Source: Shewanella zhangzhouensis (lineage in GTDB: Bacteria; Pseudomonadota; Gammaproteobacteria; Enterobacterales; Shewanellaceae). From it: 64,000 bases of DNA. This document shows positions 27,847-36,574 of the stretch, piece by piece. The stretch spans positions 2,478,501-2,542,500 of the forward strand of contig NZ_CP080414.1 in the NCBI RefSeq assembly GCF_019457615.1, read 5' to 3'. The notes below the pieces were generated by a model, which was not told the origin of the DNA, did not search any database, and saw nothing but the letters and a program-made list of their open reading frames with translations. Made by a program: the position numbers and the translations under genes. Within the stretch, counting starts at the first letter, position 1. Every line of letters starts with the position of its first letter.

Positions 27847-28239
27847 GTGCTGTCAAACACCGCGTTACTGCTGACCATTAACCGTGTGGGGTACCTCGCG
27901 CTGCTGCTGGTGATGGCCTACTGGTTTGTGCTCGGGCCCAACAGTCAGGACTATTCCCTCGTTTTTAACCTGCTGTGGTTGGTGCCTTTATTGCTGCCAC
28001 TGCCGGGGCTGATGAAAGGCAATCCTTACACCCATGCGTGGGCAAGCTTTGTGCTTTGCCTGTATCTGCTGCACGCACTGACCCTAGTATACATCGCAGG
28101 TGATTGGTTGTGGTTTGCATGCCTTGAGCTTGCGCTATTGGTGCTCCTGTCAGTCACCTTCCCGTTTTACGCCCGCCATCGCGGTCGTGAACTCGGCCTG
28201 GGACTTAAGAAAAAGTCCAGGGAAAAAGCCGACGAGTGA
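27847..28239 (+). CDS. DUF2069 family small membrane protein
   Basis: A 130-residue protein with four likely membrane helices (LLLVMAYWFVL, LLWLVPLLLPLPGLM, ASFVLCLYLLHALTLVYI, LELALLVLLSVTFPF) and a basic C-terminus. No function is known for the family, which is typically encoded beside arsC/yfgD in gammaproteobacteria. The GTG at 27847 is preferred over the TTG at 27835 because AGG lies six bases before it and the longer form overlaps the arsC stop. Confidence 0.85.
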   Translation: MLSNTALLLTINRVGYLALLLVMAYWFVLGPNSQDYSLVFNLLWLVPLLLPLPGLMKGNPYTHAWASFVLCLYLLHALTLVYIAGDWLWFACLELALLVLLSVTFPFYARHRGRELGLGLKKKSREKADE

Positions 28240-28251
28240 GACGCTTTCAGG

Positions 28252-28286
28252 CACAAAAAACGCGGCAATATGCCGCGTTTTTTGTG
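28252..28286. terminator. Bidirectional terminator between DUF2069 gene and hda
   Basis: A 35-base near-perfect palindrome, CACAAAAAACGCGGCA then its complement ending TTTTTTGTG, between convergent genes. Confidence 0.93.
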
Positions 28287-28402
28287 GGATGGTGCTATTG
28301 AAAGCATTTCAACGCAAACTGTTTGCTATCGAATAAATTTTTAAATTATCTAAATCAGTTCAAATGGTTAACTGATTACATTTATTGACTGACAGACGTC
28401 AT

Positions 28403-29113
28403 TTAAAGCCGCAGCATCTCTTTGACAAAAGGAATGGTCAATTTACGCTGATGGACCATGGACGCCTTATCCAGCCGGTCGAGTACATCAAACAGTGTAC
28501 GTAAATCTCGCGCCATGCGATTAAGTAAAAACCGCCCCACGTCTTCCGGTAGCTGTAGCCCGCGCATAGCGGCACGGCGTTGCAATGCCGCGAGTTTCTC
28601 ATCGTCCATCATGGGCTGCAGCTGGTAAGTCAGCCCCCAATGCATTCTGGACACCAGATCCGGCAGCACAAAACCGGCCTCCATGGGCGAGGCACTGGCA
28701 CTGACTATCAAGCTGCCACGTTTTTGCTCTGCTACCCGGTTGTAGAGATCAAATATTGCCTCTTCCCAAAGCGGGTGACCAGCCACCGCGTCCACATCAT
28801 CGATACAGATTAGGTCAAACTGCTCAAGCCCCTCCAACAAGGCCGTGGAAATGCTGGCATGAATACCCAGTGGGATATAGAAGCTGCGGCGCTCCAGCTC
28901 ATTGGCTCTGGCGCAGGCGGCGTGAATGAGATGAGTGCGTCCCGACTTGACGGGTCCCCAGAGATATATAGCCTGCGCTCCGTCACCACCTGCCGCCGAT
29001 TTCAGCGCGCCGATAAGCTCATCATTACCTGCTGCGGGGTAATAACTGGTAAAGGTCTCATCGTCTGGCAAATGTACGGGCAGGGACAACTGCAATGGGG
29101 GATGTTGTGTCAC
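28403..29113 (-). CDS. hda: DnaA inactivator Hda
   Basis: A 236-residue AAA+ protein lacking the DNA-binding domain of DnaA. With the DNA-loaded sliding clamp it stimulates ATP hydrolysis by DnaA and prevents re-initiation. The N-terminal QLSLPVHLPDDETF holds the clamp-binding QL(S/P)LP motif. The degenerate Walker A is WGPVKSGRTHL, Walker B is LICIDDVDAV. The frame is open to a GTG at 29143, but the GTG at 29113 brings the clamp motif close to the N-terminus and the length near 233 residues, as in E. coli, with GAGAAG upstream. Confidence 0.92.
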   Translation of the reverse strand: MTQHPPLQLSLPVHLPDDETFTSYYPAAGNDELIGALKSAAGGDGAQAIYLWGPVKSGRTHLIHAACARANELERRSFYIPLGIHASISTALLEGLEQFDLICIDDVDAVAGHPLWEEAIFDLYNRVAEQKRGSLIVSASASPMEAGFVLPDLVSRMHWGLTYQLQPMMDDEKLAALQRRAAMRGLQLPEDVGRFLLNRMARDLRTLFDVLDRLDKASMVHQRKLTIPFVKEMLRL

Positions 29114-29200
29114 TCGGTTACTTCTCAATCTATCTTGTGGCACCTGAATAAAAACGGCGTCAGTGTAACACGGACGCCGTTAAATTCCGAGCCGGAAGGC

Positions 29201-30352
29201 TCACAGGCCTCGCCATTGGTAACGATTTGGCTGCACAGGCACACCGGGCACTTCCAGGATCTCTCCCGGCTGAACAGCGGTGGCGAAAGGATCGACAATC
29301 ACACCGTCCTGTTGGCTGCTATTGTCAGCGTCACCCTGCGGCTGAAGCCGCGGCTCCAGTGCCAGAGTGCGCCTGAGCTCATCCTCGCTGCCAAAGAGTA
29401 CCAGTGCAAAACGCAGTGAATCCCCTTCGATACTCACCAGGCGGGCAGACTTAACCATGGAGAGCTGCCCCAGGTAAGTCTCGATATCGACCACTGCTTT
29501 CAGGCGGTCCACGCCGGTAAACACCAATTCGGTTTCACTTTCCTGGCCGGTTCCGGTCACAGCGTAACGGGAAACGTAGAAGGAGCTCATACCGGACAGA
29601 ATGGCACTGATGGCACTGTCGAGATTTTCTGCGCTGCCCTCGACCTGATTTACCGATTGCAGCTGTGTCGCCATATCGCTCTGGGCCTGACGCGGATAAA
29701 GCGCCAGGCGATATTCATAGCCTGTCCCTGCCGCTTCCAAAGTCGCCAGCGCAAAAAAGTCCGACTGATATCGACGGGATGCCTGGGCTACTTCGTCTGC
29801 AAAAAATCCTCTGACAGAATTGATATTGGCCGCCATCATGTCGTCCAAATCCAGCAAGGGAAACAGTAAAGGCACACCGGCCTGGGCACTGGCATCATTA
29901 AACTGACTGCGAATGGGCAAATCCGATTGGTCGCCCAACAACACCTTCTCCCCTTCACCATCGGTGGCTAACCACAACAGTGTCAGGGGGCGTTGTTTGC
30001 CCCACACAGGCAATTGAGCGTTACGCAATGTTGCCGTGACCCGGGCACTGTCGAAACTCGCCCGAACGTACAAACGGCCATCGTTTTCAACGTAACCGTA
30101 CTGGCTCAGTACTGAGCGCGCTTTTGCAATCAACGATTGCACTTCGGCATTGGCCAGTGTTTCCGTGCTGCCACTGTTTTTCACCAACACCTTGGCCAAC
30201 GCATCTTTAATGGCCTGTTCAAGCTCAGCACTGCTTCTGGAAGTGACAGCAACATCGGCCTCGTTCAAACGGCTGACCTGAACCGCCTCGGCGCTCACAT
30301 GGCCAAACAGTAGCCCAAGACCCAATGCAACTTTGAGAAAGGATTTCATCAT
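29201..30352 (-). CDS. DUF2066 domain exported protein
   Basis: A 383-residue protein of unknown function. It begins MMKSFLKVALGLGLLFGHVSA, a clear Sec signal peptide with a likely cut after VSA-E. The mature part has a DUF2066-type domain (SELEQAIKDALAKVLVKNSG, then QYGYVENDGRLYVRASFD) and a variable C-terminus. The open frame continues upstream to 30595, but that part overlaps the divergent uraA gene and lacks sense, so the methionine at 30352 is used. It is encoded upstream of hda and may be cotranscribed with it; the pairing is common in Shewanella and Vibrio relatives as far as I recall. Confidence 0.82.
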   Translation of the reverse strand: MMKSFLKVALGLGLLFGHVSAEAVQVSRLNEADVAVTSRSSAELEQAIKDALAKVLVKNSGSTETLANAEVQSLIAKARSVLSQYGYVENDGRLYVRASFDSARVTATLRNAQLPVWGKQRPLTLLWLATDGEGEKVLLGDQSDLPIRSQFNDASAQAGVPLLFPLLDLDDMMAANINSVRGFFADEVAQASRRYQSDFFALATLEAAGTGYEYRLALYPRQAQSDMATQLQSVNQVEGSAENLDSAISAILSGMSSFYVSRYAVTGTGQESETELVFTGVDRLKAVVDIETYLGQLSMVKSARLVSIEGDSLRFALVLFGSEDELRRTLALEPRLQPQGDADNSSQQDGVIVDPFATAVQPGEILEVPGVPVQPNRYQWRGL

Positions 30353-30559
30353 GAAAAATGGTCGTTCCCAACAATGATAGAGCGGCAGTGTAACATACTT
30401 ACAGCGCGGCAACACAGCGACAAAAAGAGGCACCCGGGTCAGTAATTGCCCAATTTTGTCCTTGTACGCCAAGGAGTTCACAAAAAAACGATCCTGACTT
30501 ATCAAAATGCCAACAACTGGTAGAATGGGAAGATTTTTAACCCTACAGGATATAACAAA

Positions 30560-31789
30560 ATGAATAGACTCCTGCTTCCCCTGCAGGGCGCACAAATGTT
30601 ATTTGTGGCCTTTGGGGCACTGGTGTTGATGCCGCTGTTGACGGGCCTGGATACCAGTGTTGCGCTCTTTACCGCCGGCATAGGCACCTTGTTGTTTCAG
30701 CTGATCACCCGCCGTCAGGTACCCATATTCCTCGCCTCCTCCTTCGCCTTCATCGCACCCATCATGTACTCAGTACAGATGTGGGGCGTCGCTGCGACCA
30801 TGGGCGGCTTGGTTGCGGCTGGCTGTGTGTATCTGGGATTGTCCACGCTGGTAAAACTTCGCGGGGTTGGCTTTATCCATCGCCTGTTACCCCCGGTGGT
30901 GGTTGGCCCTGTGATCATTATCATTGGTTTGGGCCTGGCGCCCGTCGCGGTGAATATGGCGCTCGGTAAGAGTGGCGATGGCAGCCTGGTACTGGTTGAA
31001 GGAAACACCGCCCTTATCATCTCGCTGCTGTCTCTTATCACCACAGTATTGGTTGCCGTGCTGGCAAAAGGCTTACTTAAGCTGATGCCCATTCTCGCCG
31101 GTATTCTGGTGGGGTATGTGGCCAGCCTGTTTTATGGCGTTGTAAGCTTCGATGCCATGACCAATGCGCCCTGGTTTGCCATGCCAAGCTTTACAGCACC
31201 GGAGTTCCACTGGCAGGCCATACTCTTTATGATCCCCGTGGCCATTGCTCCAGCGGTCGAGCACATCGGCGACATATTGGCTATCTCCAATGTCACCCGC
31301 AAAGACTTTATGAAAGACCCCGGCCTGCACCGCACCCTTGCCGGTGACGGCGTAGCCACCATTGCTGCAGCCGCCTTCGGTGGTCCACCCAATACCACCT
31401 ATTCAGAAGTGACAGGTGCGGTAACATTAACCCGCAACTTCGACCCCAGGATCATGACCTGGGCAGCGATTGTGGCCATCTTGCTTGCCTTTGTTGGCAA
31501 ACTCGGTGCCTTGATGCAAACCATCCCCGTGCCTGTGATGGGCGGTATCATGTGCTTGCTGTTTGGCTCGATTGCCGCAGTGGGCCTGAATACCCTCATT
31601 CGCAATCAGGTGGATTTGGCCTGCCCGCGCAACCTGGCCATTGTGGGCGTGACCCTGGTGTTCGGTATTGGCGGTATGGCCTTTGGTATTGGCTCATTCA
31701 GCCTCACCGGCATCAGTTTGTGCGGTATTGTGGCGATTTTGATGAATCTGGTGTTGCCACCTTCGGCGCCCGAGCCCGAAAGCCCATAA
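30560..31789 (+). CDS. uraA: Uracil permease (NCS2 family)
   Basis: A 409-residue transporter with about 14 membrane segments, importing uracil with protons. The NCS2 signature is in PAVEHIGDILAISNVTRKDF (with the substrate-binding glutamate) and GGPPNTTYSE. AGGA lies upstream of the ATG. It is divergent from the DUF2066 gene. The uraA-hda neighbourhood is shared with E. coli. The subfamily could also include xanthine permeases, but the GDGVATIAAAAFGGPPNTTY block fits UraA best. Confidence 0.9.
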   Translation: MNRLLLPLQGAQMLFVAFGALVLMPLLTGLDTSVALFTAGIGTLLFQLITRRQVPIFLASSFAFIAPIMYSVQMWGVAATMGGLVAAGCVYLGLSTLVKLRGVGFIHRLLPPVVVGPVIIIIGLGLAPVAVNMALGKSGDGSLVLVEGNTALIISLLSLITTVLVAVLAKGLLKLMPILAGILVGYVASLFYGVVSFDAMTNAPWFAMPSFTAPEFHWQAILFMIPVAIAPAVEHIGDILAISNVTRKDFMKDPGLHRTLAGDGVATIAAAAFGGPPNTTYSEVTGAVTLTRNFDPRIMTWAAIVAILLAFVGKLGALMQTIPVPVMGGIMCLLFGSIAAVGLNTLIRNQVDLACPRNLAIVGVTLVFGIGGMAFGIGSFSLTGISLCGIVAILMNLVLPPSAPEPESP

Positions 31790-31844
31790 TCCCTGACGGT
31801 CGATGTCACTCAGTGCCAAGGAATAGAGTACTGATTAACAGCTA

Positions 31845-31875
31845 CAAAAAAGCCCCGCTTGGCGGGGCTTTTCTT
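31845..31875. terminator. Bidirectional terminator between uraA and grxD
   Basis: AAAAAAGCCCCGC, short loop, GCGGGGCTTTTCTT; strong stem between convergent genes. Confidence 0.92.
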
Positions 31876-31894
31876 ATAAGGCAGAACCTGAAGC

Positions 31895-32227
31895 TTATTC
31901 TTCAGTTTTGTACTTGGCGGCCACTTCTTTAATGAGTGGCTGCAGTTCGCCCTTCTGGAACATCTCGGTCAGGATGTCACAGCCACCAATCAATTCACCT
32001 TCGACCCACAGCTGCGGGAAGGTTGGCCAGTTGGCATACTTGGGCAGCTCAGCACGGATATCCGGATGTTGCAGGATGTCCACATAGGCAAACTGCTCAC
32101 CAATGTTAATCATCATCTCGGCAACGCGGGCAGAGAAACCACAGCTTGGCAGCTTTGGAGAACCCTTCATGTACACAATGATTGGGTTTTCAGCAATTTG
32201 CTGCTTGATTCTTTCTACTGTTTCCAT
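31895..32227 (-). CDS. grxD: Monothiol glutaredoxin Grx4
   Basis: A 110-residue CGFS glutaredoxin; the active-site Cys29 is in LPSCGFS. These proteins bind and deliver [2Fe-2S] clusters and work with BolA proteins in iron regulation. Other glutathione-binding marks are KGSPKLP and TFPQLWVEGELIGGCDI. It is divergent from the superoxide dismutase gene with 242 bases between starts, a pairing also seen near sodB in E. coli. Confidence 0.96.
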   Translation of the reverse strand: METVERIKQQIAENPIIVYMKGSPKLPSCGFSARVAEMMINIGEQFAYVDILQHPDIRAELPKYANWPTFPQLWVEGELIGGCDILTEMFQKGELQPLIKEVAAKYKTEE

Positions 32228-32444
32228 TTTGATTCCTGACTTGGCATCCCCATAGGGGCTTTGATGTCTTACACGTGGCCTTTATTGTACGCCAGTGGAC
32301 GCAGGAACAAAATCCCACAGTTTGTAAGGTTATGTCACTATTTGATTTTTCGATAAGCACTATCGCCCGAAAACCCCAAAGAATGATTCACATCACAGAT
32401 TTTCCGAGTACAATATTGGCCAGTGAGCAAGAACGTGAAAAACG

Positions 32445-32450
32445 TATAAT
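32445..32450 (+). promoter_or_regulatory. Candidate -10 hexamer for sodB
   Basis: A perfect TATAAT lies 20 bases before the sodB ATG. No good -35 hexamer lies at the usual distance, so the promoter is tentative or needs an activator. GGAGAG at 32459-32464 is the likely ribosome site. Confidence 0.35.
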
Positions 32451-32469
32451 CGTCCATGGAGAGATACTA

Positions 32470-33054
32470 ATGGCTTTCGAATTACCCCCACTGCCATACG
32501 CAAAGAACGCACTGGAACCCCATATTTCCCAGGAAACCATCGAGTACCACTACGGCAAGCACCACAACACCTACGTGGTTAAGCTGAACGGCCTGATCCC
32601 AGGTACCGAGTTCGAAGGCAAGAGCCTGGAAGAGATCGTAAAGACCTCCACCGGTGGTGTGTTCAACAACGCTGCTCAGGTTTGGAACCACACCTTCTAC
32701 TGGAACTGTCTGGCCCCTAACGGCGGTGGCGCTGCCACTGGTCCGGTTGCCGATGCCATCAATGCTGCTTTCGGTTCTTTCGAAGAATTCAAAGCCAAGT
32801 TCACCGACGCCGCTGTTAACAACTTCGGCAGCGCCTGGACCTGGTTGGTTAAGAAAGCCGACGGCACCGTTGCTATTGTAAACACCAGCAACGCCGCTAC
32901 TCCGCTGACCGATGATTCCGTTACCCCAATCCTGACTGTGGATGTGTGGGAACACGCTTATTACATCGATTATCGCAACGTACGTCCTGACTACCTGGCC
33001 CACTTCTGGGAACTGGTAAACTGGGACTTCGTAAACCAGAACTTCGCTGGTTAA
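32470..33054 (+). CDS. sodB: Iron superoxide dismutase
   Basis: A 194-residue Fe-SOD. Metal ligands: His27 (EYHYGKHH), the His of VWNHTFYW, and the Asp and His of DVWEHAYYIDY. AAQVWNHTFYWNC and the GNFGSAWTWLV-like region indicate the iron rather than manganese type. The frame is open upstream to 32275, but the ATG at 32470 gives the family start MAFELPPLPY. A terminator follows at once, so it is monocistronic. Codon use looks biased as for highly expressed genes. Confidence 0.97.
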   Translation: MAFELPPLPYAKNALEPHISQETIEYHYGKHHNTYVVKLNGLIPGTEFEGKSLEEIVKTSTGGVFNNAAQVWNHTFYWNCLAPNGGGAATGPVADAINAAFGSFEEFKAKFTDAAVNNFGSAWTWLVKKADGTVAIVNTSNAATPLTDDSVTPILTVDVWEHAYYIDYRNVRPDYLAHFWELVNWDFVNQNFAG

Positions 33055-33072
33055 TACAAGCCGTTGCCTCAT

Positions 33073-33101
33073 TAAAAAGGAGCCTTGATGGCTCCTTTTT
33101 T
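33073..33101 (+). terminator. Terminator after sodB
   Basis: AAAAAGGAGCC, short loop, GGCTCCTTTTTTATT; 20 bases past the sodB stop. Confidence 0.92.
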
Positions 33102-33163
33102 ATTGTCATTTTTCCTTAGTCAATCCCACTACATCCCCTATTACCTCGAATCAACGCACTTGC

Positions 33164-33234
33164 AATAGTTGCTTTTGCAACTATTTGTCATTGTTTTTTC
33201 AGGATTTTTTTGACACAGCGCAAGATTTTGTGTC
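33164..33234 (+). promoter_or_regulatory. Candidate prkA promoter and operators
   Basis: A perfect inverted repeat AATAGTTGC-TTTT-GCAACTATT (33164-33185) is followed by a consensus -35 TTGACA (33210-33215). A second inverted repeat, GACACA (33212-33217) and TGTGTC (33229-33234), overlaps the -35 and reaches towards a possible -10 (TAAGAT, 33235-33240, 19-base spacing). No sigma-54 -24/-12 signature was found by eye. The binding proteins are unknown. Confidence 0.45.
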
Positions 33235-33307
33235 TAAGATTACAGATAGGGAGCAAAATCAGATCGCCGCTCCTTGCATCACATCAATGGCGTTTCAGGG
33301 GGTTATC

Positions 33308-35242
33308 ATGGGCATCTTTGAACATTACCAACAGCGCTATGAAAAGAAACTCGAAGAAGAATATTCACTGCAAGAGTTTCTTGAAATCTGCAAGCAGGAT
33401 AAAAGCGCCTACGCCACCGCGGCCGAACGTTTACTTCTGGCTATCGGTGAGCCCGAACTTATCGACACTTCAAAAAATTCTGTTCTGAGCCGAATTTTCT
33501 CAAATCGGCTTATTTCCCGCTATCCGGCCTTCAAAGATTTCTTTGGCATGGAAGACGCCATAGAGCAGATAGTGGCTTACCTTAAACATTCGGCTCAAGG
33601 GCTTGAAGAATCTAAGCAAATTCTTTATTTGCTGGGGCCTGTGGGCGGCGGTAAGTCCTCTCTGGCTGAAAAGCTCAAAGCGTTGATGCAGAAAGTCCCT
33701 GTGTATGTGCTCAGTGCCGACGGTGTACGCAGCCCGGTGAACGACCACCCATTTTGCCTGTTCGATGCAGACGAAGATGGCAAGCTGCTTCAGGAAGAGT
33801 ACGACATTCCCACCCGTTATCTGCGAACCATCATGTCGCCTTGGGCCGTTAAACGCCTGCACGATTATGGCGGTGATATCAGTCGCTTTAAGGTGGTTAA
33901 AGTCTTCCCGTCTGTGCTCGATCAAATCGCCGTGGCAAAAACGGAACCCGGCGATGAAAACAACCAGGATATCTCGTCGCTGGTCGGTAAGGTGGATATT
34001 CGCCAATTGGAGCACTTTGCCCAAAACGATGCCGATGCCTACTCCTATTCAGGCGCGCTGTGCCGCGCGAACCAGGGCTTGATGGAATTTGTGGAGATGT
34101 TCAAGGCGCCCATCAAGGTGCTGCACCCGCTGCTGACTGCCACTCAGGAAGGGAACTATAACGGCACCGAAGGCCTGTCGGCTCTCCCCTTCAGCGGCAT
34201 TATCCTCGCCCACTCCAATGAATCTGAATGGTCGAGTTTTAAAAACAATAAAAATAACGAGGCCTTCCTCGACCGTGTTTATATCGTTAAGGTGCCCTAC
34301 TGCCTGCGGGTGTCGGAAGAAATCCAGATCTACAAAAAACTCATTATCAATTCAGAATTGTCCGAAGCGCCATGTGCTCCGGGCACCCTGGAAACACTCG
34401 CTCAATTCAGCGTACTTTCAAGGCTCAAAGTCCCTGAAAACTCATCCATTTATTCCAAGATGCGGGTCTATGACGGTGAGAGCCTCAAGGATACAGACCC
34501 CAAGGCCAAGTCCTATCAGGAGTACCGTGACTACGCCGGCGTTGACGAAGGCATGAACGGACTCTCAACCCGCTTCGCCTTTAAAATCCTCTCCAAGGTG
34601 TTTAACTTTGACCACACCGAAATTGCGGCCAACCCGGTGCACCTCTTCTATGTGCTGGAGCGTCAGATTGAAGCTGAGCAATTTCCCGGTGAAACCGCCG
34701 AGCGCTATCTTGAGTTCCTCAAAGGTTATCTCATCCCCAAATACGTCGAATTTATTGGGAAAGAGATCCAGACCGCCTATCTGGAGTCTTACTCCGAGTA
34801 CGGTCAGAACATATTCGATCGCTATGTCACCTATGCCGACTTCTGGATCCAGGATCAGGAATACCGCGACCCCGAAACCGGTCAGCTGTTTGACCGCGCC
34901 GCGCTCAATGCGGAACTTGAGAAAATAGAGAAACCTGCCGGGATCTCCAATCCCAAAGACTTCCGTAACGAAATCGTTAACTTCGTACTGCGGGCTCGGG
35001 CCAACAATGAAGGTAAAAACCCGACCTGGACCAGCTATGAAAAACTCAGAACCGTCATCGAGAAGAAGATGTTCTCCAACACAGAAGATTTGCTGCCGGT
35101 GATTTCCTTCAATGCCAAAACCTCCACCGACGATCAGCGTAAACACGATGACTTTGTCAATCGCATGATGGAAAAAGGCTACACCAAGAAACAAGTACGT
35201 CTGTTGTCTGAGTGGTATCTGCGGGTTCGTAAATCGTCTTGA
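33308..35242 (+). CDS. prkA: Serine protein kinase PrkA (YeaG)
   Basis: A 644-residue protein, exactly the length of E. coli YeaG. The N-terminal AAA domain has a Walker A-like loop LGPVGGGKSS (Lys116); a C-terminal PrkA kinase-like domain follows. In E. coli YeaG acts with YeaH in nitrogen starvation and stationary-phase survival; AAA protease-like activity has been proposed for the Bacillus protein. The frame is open upstream to 33185, but the ATG at 33308 has AGGGGG six bases before it and starts MGIFEHYQQRYE as in the family. First gene of prkA-yeaH-spoVR. Confidence 0.95.
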   Translation: MGIFEHYQQRYEKKLEEEYSLQEFLEICKQDKSAYATAAERLLLAIGEPELIDTSKNSVLSRIFSNRLISRYPAFKDFFGMEDAIEQIVAYLKHSAQGLEESKQILYLLGPVGGGKSSLAEKLKALMQKVPVYVLSADGVRSPVNDHPFCLFDADEDGKLLQEEYDIPTRYLRTIMSPWAVKRLHDYGGDISRFKVVKVFPSVLDQIAVAKTEPGDENNQDISSLVGKVDIRQLEHFAQNDADAYSYSGALCRANQGLMEFVEMFKAPIKVLHPLLTATQEGNYNGTEGLSALPFSGIILAHSNESEWSSFKNNKNNEAFLDRVYIVKVPYCLRVSEEIQIYKKLIINSELSEAPCAPGTLETLAQFSVLSRLKVPENSSIYSKMRVYDGESLKDTDPKAKSYQEYRDYAGVDEGMNGLSTRFAFKILSKVFNFDHTEIAANPVHLFYVLERQIEAEQFPGETAERYLEFLKGYLIPKYVEFIGKEIQTAYLESYSEYGQNIFDRYVTYADFWIQDQEYRDPETGQLFDRAALNAELEKIEKPAGISNPKDFRNEIVNFVLRARANNEGKNPTWTSYEKLRTVIEKKMFSNTEDLLPVISFNAKTSTDDQRKHDDFVNRMMEKGYTKKQVRLLSEWYLRVRKSS

Positions 35243-35250
35243 TGCCAATA

Positions 35251-35270
35251 CCCGCCTGCTCGCAGGCGGG
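35251..35270 (+). other. GC-rich hairpin between prkA and yeaH
   Basis: CCCGCCTG-CTCG-CAGGCGGG, an eight-base-pair perfect stem with a four-base loop, starting eight bases after the prkA stop and ending 15 bases before the yeaH ribosome site GGGGAGG. No T run follows, so it is unlikely to be an intrinsic terminator. A role in mRNA processing, 3'-end protection or differential expression is plausible. Confidence 0.6.
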
Positions 35271-35293
35271 TTGCTGGATTTGGGGAGGTGCAT

Positions 35294-36565
35294 ATGGCGA
35301 ACTTTATCGACAGGCGACTGAATGCCAAGGGTAAGAGTACCGTTAACCGTCAGCGTTTTATTAACAGATACAAAAAACAGATAAAAAAAGCCGTCAGTGA
35401 CGCGGTGACCCGTCGCAGTGTGACCGATGTGGACAAGGGTGAACAAATCAGTATCCCGACCCGGGATATCACTGAGCCCATGTTCCATCAGGGACGGGGT
35501 GGTTTCCGTGAACGTGTCCATCCGGGGAACGACCAGTTCACCCGAGGGGATAGAATAGACAGACCCCCTCAGGGCGGTGGTGGTCAGGGTAGTGGCCAGG
35601 GTGATGCGTCAGATTCCGGCGAAGGTCAGGACGATTTTGTATTCCAGATCTCCAAGGATGAATACCTGGAACTACTGTTTGAGGACCTGGAACTTCCAAA
35701 TCTTCAACGTAATCGCCTGAATAAACTGGTGGAATATCAGGTTCAACGAGCAGGTTACACCAACGATGGCGTACCGGCCAATATCAGTATCGTGCGTTCG
35801 CTTCGCTCATCGCTCGCCCGCCGGACAGCCATGACAGCGGCGAAAAAAAGACATCTTAAAACACTTGAGGCTGAACTTGAGGAGCTGGAAAACACGCCAG
35901 GTGCAAACGCAGACCGCATACTTGCGCTTAAAACCGAAATAGAGGCACTGCGTAAAAAAATCGATGCCGTACCTTTCATCGATACCTTCGACCTCAGATA
36001 CAACAACTTTACCAAGCGTGAAGTACCATCCAGCCAGGCGGTGATGTTCTGCTTGATGGACGTCTCCGGCTCCATGGATCAGGCCACGAAAGATATGGCC
36101 AAGCGCTTCTATATTCTGCTGTATCTCTTTCTTACCCGCACCTATAAAAACCTTGAGGTGGTGTACATACGTCACCATACCCAAGCCAAAGAGGTGGACG
36201 AGCACGAGTTTTTCTACTCTCAGGAAACCGGTGGCACTATCGTCTCCAGTGCCCTTAAGTTGATGGTCGATATTCAAAAAGAACGCTATCCGGCAGAGGA
36301 ATGGAACATCTATGCCGCCCAGGCCTCGGATGGCGATAATTGGGCCGATGACTCCCCTACCTGTCGGCAAATACTGGAGAAGCAAATACTGCCAACCGTG
36401 CGCTATTTCAGCTACATAGAAATCACTAACCGCGCCCATCAAACCCTGTGGCGTGAATATGACTCCCTAAGACAAGTGTTTGACAACATGGCTGTACAGC
36501 ACATTCGCCAGGCAGAAGATATCTATCCTGTGTTCCGAGAGCTGTTCAAGAAGCAGGCGGTATAA
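35294..36565 (+). CDS. yeaH: YeaH/DUF444 VWA-domain protein
   Basis: A 423-residue protein (E. coli YeaH 427). The basic N-terminus FIDRRLNAKGKSTVNRQRF is strongly conserved. A coiled-coil stretch lies about residues 180-225 (KKRHLKTLEAELEELEN), then a von Willebrand A-like domain with the metal-site motif DVSGSM (Asp256). It partners with PrkA kinase. The ATG at 35294 is chosen over 35288 because GGGGAGG has the right spacing. A Gly/Gln-rich linker (GGGGQGSGQGDASDSGEGQ) lies about residues 92-112. Nine bases separate it from spoVR. Confidence 0.93.
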   Translation: MANFIDRRLNAKGKSTVNRQRFINRYKKQIKKAVSDAVTRRSVTDVDKGEQISIPTRDITEPMFHQGRGGFRERVHPGNDQFTRGDRIDRPPQGGGGQGSGQGDASDSGEGQDDFVFQISKDEYLELLFEDLELPNLQRNRLNKLVEYQVQRAGYTNDGVPANISIVRSLRSSLARRTAMTAAKKRHLKTLEAELEELENTPGANADRILALKTEIEALRKKIDAVPFIDTFDLRYNNFTKREVPSSQAVMFCLMDVSGSMDQATKDMAKRFYILLYLFLTRTYKNLEVVYIRHHTQAKEVDEHEFFYSQETGGTIVSSALKLMVDIQKERYPAEEWNIYAAQASDGDNWADDSPTCRQILEKQILPTVRYFSYIEITNRAHQTLWREYDSLRQVFDNMAVQHIRQAEDIYPVFRELFKKQAV

Positions 36566-36574
36566 GGGGGCTTT

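Noticed and set aside
30353..30595. Upstream extension of the DUF2066 frame to base 30595
   Set aside because: It overlaps the divergent uraA start and lacks a signal peptide; the methionine at 30352 gives a clean one.
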